Source: Bryobacterales bacterium
Lineage (GTDB): Bacteria; Acidobacteriota; Terriglobia; Bryobacterales; Bryobacteraceae
DNA length: 64,000 bases
Direction: 5' to 3'
NCBI GenBank assembly: GCA_016721425.1
Contig: JADKID010000028.1
Coordinates: forward strand, 56,881 to 120,880
A program made the translations under genes and the position numbers. The notes under the pieces are model-generated. The model was given only the letters and a program-made list of their open reading frames with translations. It was not told where the DNA came from and did not search any database. Within the stretch, counting starts at the first letter, position 1; each line of letters starts with the position of its first letter. Of this stretch, positions 32,966-41,830 are shown piece after piece.

Positions 32966-34165
32966 GTGGCCAGCAAACCCAAACTAGCCGTCGGTATGGA
33001 CATCGGCAGCGCCTTCACGCGAGTGACGGTACTGCTGCTGGAGGACGGATGCCTGCGCTTCAAAGGGGCCTCCGAGGTGCAGTCGCGCGGCTGGCATCGC
33101 GGCCAGATCGCGGATCAGTCTGCTGTCGCCGACACGGTACGGGAAGCCATCGGACAGGCCGAAAAGGCGTCCGGGCTGCAGATCGGCTCGGCGGTGGTAG
33201 GCGTGGGTGGACCCAAGGTGCGTTCCCAGCAGGGGCGCGGCCTCTACGAGTTTGGCCACAGACGTCCCATCGAGCGCGGCGACCTGAGCTATGCCGTTGA
33301 GCTCGCGGCGCGGGCGCGTCTGGATGAGGACCGGTTTCTGCTTCAGGTTCTGCCGCAGGACTTCACCGTGGACGGCCGCACGCCCATTCCGCATCCGCTC
33401 AACATCGAATGCGAGCGCCTGGAGGCCCACGCGCTGCTCATCACCACGTCTTTGCAGGAGCATCAGGCGCTGATCAGCGCTGTCCATCAGGCTCACCTGC
33501 GCGTGGAGGAAACCGTTTTCGAAGCGATGGCGTCGTCGTTCGCCAGTATCCTGCCGGAAGAGCGCGCCGGCGGAGTAGCCCTGCTCGACATCGGCGCACA
33601 CTCCACAAACCTGATCCACTACGACGGTGACACCACGCTCTCCGCCATCGGGATGCCCATCAGCGGCGACCATTTCACGCGGGATCTCGGCGAGCTCAAG
33701 TCGCTCTCCTATGACGAAGCGGAGTTGTTGAAGATCCAGTACGGGTGTGCGCTTCTGGGCCTGACCGCCGACAACATCCTGATCGAGCGTCCCGCCGAGG
33801 CCGGGCGCCCTAGCCGAGAAATCAACAGGCGGGACCTGATCGAGATCCTGGAGGCGCGCGCGGCACAACTGTTCGAGTTGGTGGAACGCGGTCGCGTTAT
33901 GTACGCCCGTGAACTGCAGTTGCATGAGGGTATCGTGCTCTGCGGCGGCGGCGCGCAATTGACTGGCATGGTGGAAATGGCGGAAAAGTCGCTGGGCTGC
34001 CCCGCGCGCCTGGCCGTCCCGCGCGGCATCATTGACTGGCCGGACGAACTTCTGAATTCACTCTGGACCACATCCGCGGGGCTGGCCATGTACTCCGCCC
34101 GTCTGCAAACACGCAAAGATAAGCCCGGAGGCCCGAACTTCTGGAGCCTGTTTACGCGAAAATAG
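32966..34165 (+). CDS. ftsA: Actin-like division protein FtsA
   Basis: A 399-residue FtsA read from GTG at 32966. The phosphate-1 loop is AVGMDIGSAFTRV; a 1C domain (SHS2-like) follows; the second phosphate loop is ALLDIGAHSTNLIHYDG; and IVLCGGGAQLTGM lies in the adenosine site. The C-terminal amphipathic stretch ends in NFWSLFTRK and should bind the membrane. FtsA anchors FtsZ filaments. Confidence 0.96.
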   Translation: MASKPKLAVGMDIGSAFTRVTVLLLEDGCLRFKGASEVQSRGWHRGQIADQSAVADTVREAIGQAEKASGLQIGSAVVGVGGPKVRSQQGRGLYEFGHRRPIERGDLSYAVELAARARLDEDRFLLQVLPQDFTVDGRTPIPHPLNIECERLEAHALLITTSLQEHQALISAVHQAHLRVEETVFEAMASSFASILPEERAGGVALLDIGAHSTNLIHYDGDTTLSAIGMPISGDHFTRDLGELKSLSYDEAELLKIQYGCALLGLTADNILIERPAEAGRPSREINRRDLIEILEARAAQLFELVERGRVMYARELQLHEGIVLCGGGAQLTGMVEMAEKSLGCPARLAVPRGIIDWPDELLNSLWTTSAGLAMYSARLQTRKDKPGGPNFWSLFTRK

Positions 34166-34172
34166 GGATTGG

Positions 34173-34188
34173 CCCGGCGCGCGCCGGG
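34173..34188 (+). other. Perfect 16-base palindrome between ftsA and ftsZ
   Basis: CCCGGCGC is directly followed by its reverse complement GCGCCGGG. As RNA it folds to a six-pair stem with a GCGC loop just before TTGTTCG and the ftsZ ribosome site. It could act as a weak terminator, an mRNA processing site or a protein-binding site that sets the FtsZ/FtsA ratio. The role is inferred. Confidence 0.55.
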
Positions 34189-34205
34189 TTGTTCGAAAGG
34201 ACCAT

Positions 34206-35558
34206 ATGGCTGAGCTCGATCATCTAAAGTTCGAAATCCAGGACGAGACTCTGGGCGGCACCCGCATCAAAGTAGTCGGCGTGGGCGGCGGCGGCTCCAA
34301 CGCGGTGAATCGCATGATCTCGGCGGGCCTCACAGGCGTCGAGTTCTATGTGATGAATACGGACGCGCAGGCTCTCCGCATTGCCAAGGTCCCCAACAAG
34401 GTGGCGCTAGGCACGCGCATCACGCATGGCTTGGGCGCAGGCTCTGATCCAGAGATCGGGCGGCAATCCGCACTCGAAGACACAGACCGCATTATTGAAG
34501 TCCTCGAAGGCGCCGACATGGTCTTCGTGGCCGCGGGCCTGGGTGGAGGCACCGGCACGGGCGCGGCGCCGGTGATCGCGGCGCTGGCCAAGGAACTGAA
34601 CGCGCTGACGGTGGCGGTAGTCACAAAGCCCTTCAGCTTTGAAGGACCACGCCGCATGAAGCAGGCCGAGCGCGGCCTGGCCGAACTGCACAGCACCGTG
34701 GACTGCGTCATCTCCATCCCCAATGACAGGCTGGTGGACCTCGTCCCGCCGGGCACCAGTTTCTTTGAGGCCTTCCGCATGGCCGACGATGTACTGCGGC
34801 AGGGCGTGCAGGGCATCAGCGACATCATCACCACGCCCGGCCTGATCAACCGCGACTTTGCCGATGTCCGGGCCATCATGCTCGGCATGGGCTTCGCGAT
34901 GATGGGCACCGCCACGGCGAAGGGCCCCAATGCGGCCGTGGATGCGGCCCGCGCCGCCATCGAGTGCCCGCTGCTGGAAGAGGGCGGACTCCGAGGCGCC
35001 AAGGCCATCCTGCTCAACATCACATCCTCCTCCAAGTTGCCTCTGAGCCAGATGTTCGACGCCTGCAATCTGATCCGCCAGGCCACCGGGAACGAAGACG
35101 TGCAGATCAATTTCGGCCTGGTGCCGGATGAGAATCTGGATGACGAGGTGAAAATCACGGTCATCGCTACGGGCTTCCAACGGGACGACATGCCTGTCGT
35201 CGAGACCGTTCAGGTCCGGGGTACACGGCAGAGCGCCCCTCATGTTCTCGAGGCAACACCGGTGCCCGCTACTGTGCTGGCGGCCACGCCGGCGGTGGAA
35301 GCGGAGCCGGCATTCGGTTTCGCCGAGCCCGAGTTCGCCTGGCGTCCGGCGAGTTCGGAACAGATGGAAGCCGGGAACGAGGAAGAGGTCACGCTGGATC
35401 TCGATTTTGAATCCGAGCCCTACGACGGACACCCGGATTCGGCGCCAGCTCCGCCCCCCATCTCTTCAGCCGATCCCGTAGAAGAGGACGCATTCTCCTT
35501 GGACGACCTCGATACGCCGGCCATCCTGCGGCGCGAGCGGAAACTGTTCCAGCAATGA
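34206..35558 (+). CDS. ftsZ: Tubulin-like division protein FtsZ
   Basis: A 450-residue FtsZ. AAAGGA precedes the ATG. VVGVGGGGSNAVNRM, the tubulin signature AGLGGGTGTGAAP, and NRDFADVRAIM with the T7 loop are all intact. A variable Pro/Glu-rich linker (about 335-430) leads to the C-terminal peptide DTPAILRRERKLFQQ, which should bind FtsA. It polymerises with GTP to form the Z ring. The murA ATG overlaps its stop by four bases. Confidence 0.98.
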   Translation: MAELDHLKFEIQDETLGGTRIKVVGVGGGGSNAVNRMISAGLTGVEFYVMNTDAQALRIAKVPNKVALGTRITHGLGAGSDPEIGRQSALEDTDRIIEVLEGADMVFVAAGLGGGTGTGAAPVIAALAKELNALTVAVVTKPFSFEGPRRMKQAERGLAELHSTVDCVISIPNDRLVDLVPPGTSFFEAFRMADDVLRQGVQGISDIITTPGLINRDFADVRAIMLGMGFAMMGTATAKGPNAAVDAARAAIECPLLEEGGLRGAKAILLNITSSSKLPLSQMFDACNLIRQATGNEDVQINFGLVPDENLDDEVKITVIATGFQRDDMPVVETVQVRGTRQSAPHVLEATPVPATVLAATPAVEAEPAFGFAEPEFAWRPASSEQMEAGNEEEVTLDLDFESEPYDGHPDSAPAPPPISSADPVEEDAFSLDDLDTPAILRRERKLFQQ

Positions 35559-36886
35559 CCGCACCGGCGCGTGCGGCGGAGACAGACCAGATGATACTGC
35601 GAGGCGGCAGGCCGCTGATGGGCGAGGTAGCGCTGAAGGGCGCCAAGAATGCCCTCCCCAAGATCATGGTGGCGGCACTGCTCACCGAGGAGCGCTGCAT
35701 CCTGCGCAACGTCGCCGGCATCGTGGACGTCACCATCGTCAGCGATCTCATTGCCGCGCTCGGCGGCGAGGTGTCGTCGCCCGAGCCCGGCGTGCTTGAG
35801 ATTACCACCGCCAACCTCCATCCCATGCAGCGTAGCGTGCTGAAGGAGTTTTCCGGCAAGAGCCGCATCCCCATCCTCACCTGCGGCCCGATGCTGGCGC
35901 GCTTCGGCGAATCGCCCGTACCCTCGCTGGGCGGCTGCCAGATCGGCACCCGTCCGGTGGATTTCCACCTCCGTGCATTGCAGGATATGGGCGCGGAGTT
36001 GCACGACGCCACCGGCAACGCCCACCTCACCTGCGAGCGGCTGCACGGCAACAAGATCAAGCTGGACTACCCCAGTGTGGGCGCCACCGAGCAGGTGATC
36101 CTGGCGGCAGTGCGCGCTGAAGGCGTCACGGAGCTCTCCAACGCTGCCATGGAGCCGGAGATCATGGACCTCATCATGGTGCTCCAGAAGATGGGCGCCA
36201 TCATCAGCGTGGACGTGGACCGCGTCATCACCATCGTCGGCGTCAAGCGCATGCGCGGCTACGATCACACCACCATCCCGGACCGTCTGGAGGCGGCATC
36301 GTGGGCCAGCGCGGCCATCGCCACCAACGGCCGGATCTTCGTGCGCCATGCGCGGCAGGAACATATGATGACGTTCCTCAACCGGTACCGCCAGATCGGC
36401 GGGGACTTCCGCGTGTCCGACGATGGAATCGAGTTTTGGCGCGCGGGCGAGAAGCTGAAATCCACGGCGCTGGAAACGGACGTGCATCCCGGCTTCACAA
36501 CGGACTACCAGCAGCCATTTGTCATCGCGCTCACGCAGGCGCAGGGCGTCTCCATCGTGCATGAGACAGTGTACGAACAGCGCTTCGGATACGTGGAGGC
36601 GCTCAACAGCATGGGCGCGCAGATCCAGCTCTACCGTGAATGCCTGGGCGGCTTGAAGTGCCGGTTCGGGCAGCGCAACTACAAGCACAGCGCGGTGATC
36701 GTCGGACCGACACCGCTGCGCGGCGCCGAGATCCACATCCCGGACCTGCGGGCAGGGTTCTCCTACGTCATCGCGGCGCTGGTTGCGGAGGGCGTATCGA
36801 CGCTGCACAACACGGCGTTGATCGAGCGCGGGTATGAAAACCTCGTGCCGAAACTGCGGGCACTGGGCGCCGAGATCCTCGACTAG
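35555..36886 (+). CDS. murA: UDP-GlcNAc 1-carboxyvinyltransferase
   Basis: A 443-residue EPSP-synthase-fold enzyme, the first committed step of peptidoglycan synthesis. LKGAKNALPKIM is the N-terminal substrate lysine-asparagine region; GGCQIGTRPVDFH holds the catalytic cysteine (fosfomycin target in MurA); DLRAGFSYVIAALVAEG and NLVPKLRALGAE close the fold. It is coupled to ftsZ, an uncommon place for murA. The last four bases overlap the convergent FkbM gene. Confidence 0.96.
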   Translation: MTAPARAAETDQMILRGGRPLMGEVALKGAKNALPKIMVAALLTEERCILRNVAGIVDVTIVSDLIAALGGEVSSPEPGVLEITTANLHPMQRSVLKEFSGKSRIPILTCGPMLARFGESPVPSLGGCQIGTRPVDFHLRALQDMGAELHDATGNAHLTCERLHGNKIKLDYPSVGATEQVILAAVRAEGVTELSNAAMEPEIMDLIMVLQKMGAIISVDVDRVITIVGVKRMRGYDHTTIPDRLEAASWASAAIATNGRIFVRHARQEHMMTFLNRYRQIGGDFRVSDDGIEFWRAGEKLKSTALETDVHPGFTTDYQQPFVIALTQAQGVSIVHETVYEQRFGYVEALNSMGAQIQLYRECLGGLKCRFGQRNYKHSAVIVGPTPLRGAEIHIPDLRAGFSYVIAALVAEGVSTLHNTALIERGYENLVPKLRALGAEILD

Positions 36887-37743
36887 TCCTTTGCTGCGCG
36901 GTAGCCGTGCACAAGATAGGGGACGTAGTAGCGCGGGTCGTCATCGCGGGTCTCAAGCCGGAAGCCGAGCTCTGAGAGGAACTCGCGGACAAAGGTCAGC
37001 GTACGGAAATCCTCGCCCTCGCCGCGGGCAGCGCGGAAATCGTGAGCAGCCACGCAGACGTGGCTCGTCCGCTTGAGCGCCTCCACACACCCGGGCAGCG
37101 CGGAGCGCTCGGCCCCCTCAATGTTCATCTTGAGAAAATCGATGTGATCAATGCCCTGCTCGCTCGCCAGCGCGTCAAACTGCAGGCCGTCGATTTCGTG
37201 ACTCGTCGCCGTGGCCCCGCCGCCCCGCACGAAGTTCGACTCCCATACCGGCAGCGTCTCGATGTGGAGAGTGGTTGGCGTATCCACGCATGCCATGTTG
37301 AGAGCCGTGACGTTGCTGAGCGCGTTCAACTCACAAAAGCGGCTCAGGATGGTGTAGCTGGTGGGATGAGCTTCGATGGCCCAGACGTGGCCGGTGGGAC
37401 CTACTACCTGCGAGAAAGCATAGACATCCTCGCCGCGGCCGGCGCCGATATCCACAATCACGTCACCGTGCTTCGGCTGGTAGATGTGAAACCAATAGTC
37501 CTCCGCGTCGCGCAGATATTTGGCGGCCATGTGGCACCATCGATCCCACGGTGGGTTGGCCGTGCGAAAGATATCGGGGTCGGGGAAGTAGACGCCTTCG
37601 GCCTTGCGCATCCACATGCCATCCCAGAGGATCTCGATGGCCTCGCCGCTGGCGGCGCGCGCGGCTTTGGTTGCTACGCGCGCCAACTCCTGCCTGGTCT
37701 CGGGGCGGTCCAGTCGCTGGACCGTCTCTTCAGCAATCCACAT
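36883..37743 (-). CDS. FkbM family methyltransferase
   Basis: A 286-residue protein. The SAM motif I is VIVDIGAGRGEDV, followed by VWAIEAHPTSY (acidic strand-2 end), and the FkbM signature of DFLKMNIEGAE near residue 205. Family members O-methylate sugars, polyketides or lipids. Nothing around it fixes the acceptor. Its start lies 14 bases inside the 3' end of the aldo/keto reductase gene, so the two are probably co-translated. Confidence 0.88.
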   Translation of the reverse strand: MWIAEETVQRLDRPETRQELARVATKAARAASGEAIEILWDGMWMRKAEGVYFPDPDIFRTANPPWDRWCHMAAKYLRDAEDYWFHIYQPKHGDVIVDIGAGRGEDVYAFSQVVGPTGHVWAIEAHPTSYTILSRFCELNALSNVTALNMACVDTPTTLHIETLPVWESNFVRGGGATATSHEIDGLQFDALASEQGIDHIDFLKMNIEGAERSALPGCVEALKRTSHVCVAAHDFRAARGEGEDFRTLTFVREFLSELGFRLETRDDDPRYYVPYLVHGYRAAKD

Positions 37744-38692
37744 GATCGGAGAAGAAGTGGTCGATGGATGCGCGCATCTGAGCCGTAACGCCGCCGGGCA
37801 GAGACTTCATCTCTTCCGGGGTCAGCGGCTTGAAGGCCTTGGCGGTTTTGATGTTGAAATCAACGTGCGCCAACTCCGGCATGCCAACAATGGCAGCGCT
37901 GACGGGCAGTGTCATCGAGTAGCGGAGCAGCATTTCCGGCGCGGCCTTGCCGAGGAGCTTCTCCTGAGCAAAGACCTTCATCGCAGTGAGGCCCATCTTC
38001 TTGCGCAGCGCGATGGGCATGCAGATGGCCTCAAAACCCGACGCTCCGGTCATGCCCTTCCCCGCCTTGTCAGAAGGCGCGGAGTTGCCGATCTGCGCGA
38101 TGTTCAGCGCCATCTGGGTGGAATCCAGGTCGGCACGCTCCAGCACGGTGGCCAGCGCCTGCGGGTTCTGGTGGCAGGTGACGCCGATGAAGCGCGCCAT
38201 CTTCTGATCGCGGAGCTTGTACATGGCTTCGAGCTGTCCGCCCTTGGCGAAGATCTTGTCGACGTCGTCCTGGTTGCCGAGCGCGTGCATGTGCACGAGA
38301 TCGACTTGACTCAAGCCGAAGTTCTTCAGAGAGCGCTCGAAGAGGCGCATGGTGTCGTCGTAGGTGCGGTTTCCACCCAGTTTTGTGACGAGGAAGAAGT
38401 TCTTCTTGTTGGTCTTGAGATACTGGCCCACCCATGATTCACTCTGGCCGTCGCCGTAGCTGGACGCCGAATCAACGTAGTTCACGCCCGCCTTCAGAGC
38501 GCGGTCGAGCGCGGGCAGCGCCTTTTCCGGGTCCTTATAGGCGAGCCAGCGGCTGCCGGCTCCGAAGCCCAGCAAGGACACCTTCTGGCCTGTCTTGCCC
38601 AGTGTGCGCATAGGCATGCCGGTCTGGGCGTCGATCTCCGTGGTGGCCGCGAGGGCGGCGGTGGCAAGAAAACTGCGTCGGGTCAATGACAT
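37730..38692 (-). CDS. Tat-exported aldo/keto reductase
   Basis: A 320-residue protein; the start at 38692 yields the Tat signal LTRRSFLATAALAA. The AKR barrel follows: LGFGAGSRW, the catalytic tyrosine in DSASSYGDGQ, the lysine in VTKLGG and the histidine in DLVHMHALG. Tat export of an NAD(P)-type reductase suggests folding with cofactor in the cytoplasm before export. Such secreted AKRs are common in acidobacteria; the substrate is unknown. Confidence 0.87.
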   Translation of the reverse strand: MSLTRRSFLATAALAATTEIDAQTGMPMRTLGKTGQKVSLLGFGAGSRWLAYKDPEKALPALDRALKAGVNYVDSASSYGDGQSESWVGQYLKTNKKNFFLVTKLGGNRTYDDTMRLFERSLKNFGLSQVDLVHMHALGNQDDVDKIFAKGGQLEAMYKLRDQKMARFIGVTCHQNPQALATVLERADLDSTQMALNIAQIGNSAPSDKAGKGMTGASGFEAICMPIALRKKMGLTAMKVFAQEKLLGKAAPEMLLRYSMTLPVSAAIVGMPELAHVDFNIKTAKAFKPLTPEEMKSLPGGVTAQMRASIDHFFSDHVDC

Positions 38693-38745
38693 TGGCGAAC
38701 TCCTGCGGATTGGGCTTTCCTTGGATTCTATCAGCTTGGGCAGCA

Positions 38746-39165
38746 TCACTCGCCGAGGAGGTGCGCCGCGACGGAACGGCGATGCGGAGAGGCCCTGTGC
38801 TCAAACAGGTAGATGCCCTGCCAGGTGCCCAGCGCCAGGCGGCCGGCGATGAGCGGAATGGAAAGTTGCACCCCGCATAGCACGCTGCGGATATGGGCCG
38901 GCATGTCGTCCGGGCCCTCCATCGTATGAATGTAGAGCCGGCGATCTTCGGGCGCCAGGCGATCCAGGGCACTGGCAAGATCGGCCTGCACATCGGGATC
39001 GGCATTCTCCTGGATCACCAGGGACGCCGAAGTGTGACGGCAGAAGAGAGTCAGCAGGCCGGTGGCGAGCCTCTGTTGGCGCACCCAGCTCACGACGTCG
39101 CCGGTGAACTCATACAGGCCCTTACCCTGCGTAGGGACGGCGAAATCGCAGACGGCCTGCTTCAT
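38746..39165 (-). CDS. YjbQ/UPF0047 family protein
   Basis: A 139-residue protein with the family core LLTLFCRHTSASLVIQENAD, then the APEDRRLYIHTMEGPDDMPAHIRSVLCG region (sampled) and TWQGIYLFEHR. The His residues form a metal-binding site at the trimer interface. A weak thiamin-phosphate synthase activity has been described for the family, but its main role is unsettled. It lies two bases after glmS. Confidence 0.92.
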   Translation of the reverse strand: MKQAVCDFAVPTQGKGLYEFTGDVVSWVRQQRLATGLLTLFCRHTSASLVIQENADPDVQADLASALDRLAPEDRRLYIHTMEGPDDMPAHIRSVLCGVQLSIPLIAGRLALGTWQGIYLFEHRASPHRRSVAAHLLGE

Positions 39166-39167
39166 CG

Positions 39168-41021
39168 CTACTCCACGGTAACGCTCTTGGCAAGGTTGCG
39201 GGGTTGATCGACATCGCAGCCGCGGCGCACCGCGATGTGATAGGCCAGCAACTGAAGCGGCACAACCTCCAGGATCGGCAGCAGCAGTTCGCGCGTGGGC
39301 GGCACCCAGATGACGTGATCGGCCGAGCGGGCCACATCCATCATGCCTTCGGTGGCGATGGCCAGCACTCGGCCCCCGCGGGCTTTCACTTCCTGAATAT
39401 TGGACAGGGTCTTTTCGTAACGCAGCACGCTGCCCTCGTCCTCAGGATCAGCCGTGACAAGTACCACCGTGGGCAAAGTCTCGTCGATCAGCGCATTGGG
39501 ACCATGCTTCATTTCCCCGGCGGGGTAGCCCTCGGCGTGGATGTAAGAAATCTCCTTGAGCTTCAACGCGCCTTCGAGAGCGATGGGATAGTGAATGCCG
39601 CGGCCCAGGTAGAGGAAATCCGTCGACTTGAAGAGAGTCTTCACCAGCTCGTCGTACTGGGCGTCGGCAGAGAGGACGTGCTCCAGCTTGGCGGGGATGC
39701 GCAGCAGTTCCTGTGCGAGATCCTGCGACTCAGCCGGCGTCAGGCGGCCACGCACCTGGCCCAGATACATGGCCAGGATAAACAGCGCGGTCAATTGGCC
39801 GGTGAAGGCCTTGGTGGAGGCGACGCCGATCTCCGGGCCCGCGTGTGTCAGCAGCGTGCCGGCGGCCTCGCGGGAGATCATGGAGCCCATAACGTTGCAG
39901 ATGGAGAGCGTGCGCGAGCCCTTGGCTTTTGCCTCGCGCTGAGCGGCCAGCGTATCGGCAGTCTCGCCGGATTGGGAGATGAGAACGGTGAGCGTCTCGG
40001 GACCGAGAATCGGATCGCGGTAGCGGAACTCGCTGCCGTAGTCCACCTCAACGGGCAGGCGGGCGAGACGCTCGATCATGAACTTGCCAGCCAGCGCGGC
40101 GTGCCACGAAGTGCCGCAGGCGACGATGCGCACGTTCTGGAAGGCGGCGAACTCCTTCGGCTGGATCTGCATTTCATCCAGGAAGACGCGCCCGCTCTCC
40201 TGGCCCACCCGGCCGAGGATGGTGTCGCGTACGGCGCGTGGCTGCTCAAAGATCTCCTTGAGCATGAAGTGCTTGTAGCCGCCCTTTTCGGCCATGATGG
40301 GATCCCAGAGAATGTGGGAAACCTGGCGCTTGATGGGGCGGCCCTGCATATCCATCAGTTGCACGCCGTCCCGCGTGAGAACGGCCAGATCGCCATCGTG
40401 CAGAAAGAAGACGTCGCGCGTATGGCTGAGGATGGCCGGCACGTCGGAGGCGACGAAATACTCGTTCTCGCCGAGGCCGACGACCACGGGGGGGCCGTTA
40501 CGGGCAACCACGATTTTGCCGGGATCCTTGCGGGAGATGGCGGCGATAGCAAAGACGCCGCGCAACTGGTTCACCGCCTGCCGCACGGCCTCCTCGAGAT
40601 TGCCGCTGTAAAGCTCCTCGATCAGATGGGGGATGATCTCGGTGTCAGTCTCGGTCTGGAAGGTGTGCCCCTTCGATTCGAGATCGGCCTTCAACGCCAG
40701 GTAGTTTTCGACGATGCCGTTATGGACTACGACGATGTCGCCCTTGGAGTCGCGGTGCGGGTGGGCGTTCTCTTCGGTGGGCCGGCCGTGAGTGGCCCAG
40801 CGGGTATGGCCAATGCCGTATGCGCCATCAATGGGCGACAGGCGGACCGCCTCCTCCAGGTTGTGCAGCTTGCCGGATACTCGGCGCAACTCCAGATGGT
40901 TGTCATCATCGATGACGGCGAGCCCGGCCGAATCGTAGCCCCGGTACTCCAGGCGGCGCAAACCGTCTAACAGAATTGGCACTGGCTTTCTGCCGCCGAT
41001 ATAGCCGATAATTCCGCACAT
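39168..41021 (-). CDS. glmS: Glutamine-fructose-6-phosphate transaminase (isomerizing)
   Basis: A 617-residue GlmS. The N-terminal CGIIGYIG places the catalytic Cys as residue 2 of the Ntn glutaminase domain (about 1-220). Two SIS domains follow, with SQSGETADTLAA, CNVMGSMISREA and GVASTKAFTGQL in the first. The C-terminus ends DQPRNLAKSVTVE. It makes glucosamine-6-phosphate, feeding UDP-GlcNAc for MurA and MurG. I saw no glmS ribozyme in the 56-base gap upstream. Confidence 0.98.
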   Translation of the reverse strand: MCGIIGYIGGRKPVPILLDGLRRLEYRGYDSAGLAVIDDDNHLELRRVSGKLHNLEEAVRLSPIDGAYGIGHTRWATHGRPTEENAHPHRDSKGDIVVVHNGIVENYLALKADLESKGHTFQTETDTEIIPHLIEELYSGNLEEAVRQAVNQLRGVFAIAAISRKDPGKIVVARNGPPVVVGLGENEYFVASDVPAILSHTRDVFFLHDGDLAVLTRDGVQLMDMQGRPIKRQVSHILWDPIMAEKGGYKHFMLKEIFEQPRAVRDTILGRVGQESGRVFLDEMQIQPKEFAAFQNVRIVACGTSWHAALAGKFMIERLARLPVEVDYGSEFRYRDPILGPETLTVLISQSGETADTLAAQREAKAKGSRTLSICNVMGSMISREAAGTLLTHAGPEIGVASTKAFTGQLTALFILAMYLGQVRGRLTPAESQDLAQELLRIPAKLEHVLSADAQYDELVKTLFKSTDFLYLGRGIHYPIALEGALKLKEISYIHAEGYPAGEMKHGPNALIDETLPTVVLVTADPEDEGSVLRYEKTLSNIQEVKARGGRVLAIATEGMMDVARSADHVIWVPPTRELLLPILEVVPLQLLAYHIAVRRGCDVDQPRNLAKSVTVE

Positions 41022-41077
41022 TGCACGATCCTCCGAGTAGCTTAAGGTACCACGGACCGGCTGGCGTGGCGCCCGAG

Positions 41078-41323
41078 CTAATCCAGGACTTCGATGCGAT
41101 ACTCCTCAATCACGGGATTGGACAGGACTTCCGCCGCAATCTTGTCGAGGTTGGCCAGCACTGCCTCGCGCTCCGATCCAGGCGCGATTTCGATCTCGAA
41201 AAACTTGCCCTGACGCACTCCCACAATCTCCGGATGGCCCATTCCGTTGAGAGCACGGGCGATGGTCTGACCTTGCGGATCGAGGACTGTTCTTTTAGGC
41301 GTGACGTAGACGTGGGCTTTCAT
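41078..41323 (-). CDS. purS: FGAM synthase subunit PurS
   Basis: An 81-residue PurS: KAHVYVTPKRTVLDPQGQTI at the start, then the VGVRQGKFFEIEI strand and SNPVIEEYRIEVL end. PurS holds PurL and PurQ together in the formylglycinamidine synthase of purine synthesis. purL and purQ are not in the window. It appears to be the first gene of the run glmS, yjbQ, AKR and fkbM on the minus strand. Confidence 0.95.
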   Translation of the reverse strand: MKAHVYVTPKRTVLDPQGQTIARALNGMGHPEIVGVRQGKFFEIEIAPGSEREAVLANLDKIAAEVLSNPVIEEYRIEVLD

Positions 41324-41436
41324 GGGTGTTTTCTTAGTTTAGCGGACACCGGGGCGACGATGTGGTCTGCCGGGCGATTGCGGGAGCGGCATGATTTCCC
41401 ACCCATCCGCGTCCGGTATAATCTCCACGGATCACC

Positions 41437-41826
41437 ATGACTACGGAAGCTATGCCCGCCCCTGACTACGACACCGTCGAATTGCGCACTGGACGCCTCC
41501 ACAAACTGCGCCATGCCGAGGCGCGCGTGCTGGGCGAGGAAGACCGCATGGTGTGGGTGGTGAAGTGCTATTGCCGCTCGCACGACGTGCTCACCGCGGC
41601 CGATGCCGAGATGCAGAAACGCCCCACCTTCGTGTTCCCCACGCAGTTTTTCAAAAGCCTGGAAGGCCTGATCGGAAAGGAACTGGAAGGGCGCATCTAC
41701 CGCGACAGCGAGCAGCACCGCGTGAAGTTCTTCCTCGACCTCAAGGAGCACGCCGGCTTCCATCTGGAACACGAAATGGCAGACCTACAGAGCCCCTGGT
41801 ACGACGAGAGCGCACTCAAGGAGTAG
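41437..41826 (+). CDS. Small protein of unknown function
   Basis: A 129-residue soluble protein, no signal or spans. It has a VWVVKCYCRSHDVL segment with two close cysteines, a FVFPTQFFKSLEGLIGKE stretch and an acidic C-terminus. A TATAAT box at 41417-41422 stands just before the gene, without a clear -35. It is oriented away from purS and convergent with the CorA-like gene, four bases from its end. I do not recognise the family. Confidence 0.65.
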   Translation: MTTEAMPAPDYDTVELRTGRLHKLRHAEARVLGEEDRMVWVVKCYCRSHDVLTAADAEMQKRPTFVFPTQFFKSLEGLIGKELEGRIYRDSEQHRVKFFLDLKEHAGFHLEHEMADLQSPWYDESALKE

Positions 41827-41830
41827 CGGA

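Noticed and set aside
39204..40970. A 588-codon open frame on the plus strand
   Set aside because: It is the antiparallel shadow of glmS; its composition is His/Asp/Leu-rich with no family signal, while glmS is complete.
40990..41077. A glmS ribozyme before glmS
   Set aside because: The gap between purS and glmS is 56 bases, too short for the ribozyme, and no core pattern was seen.
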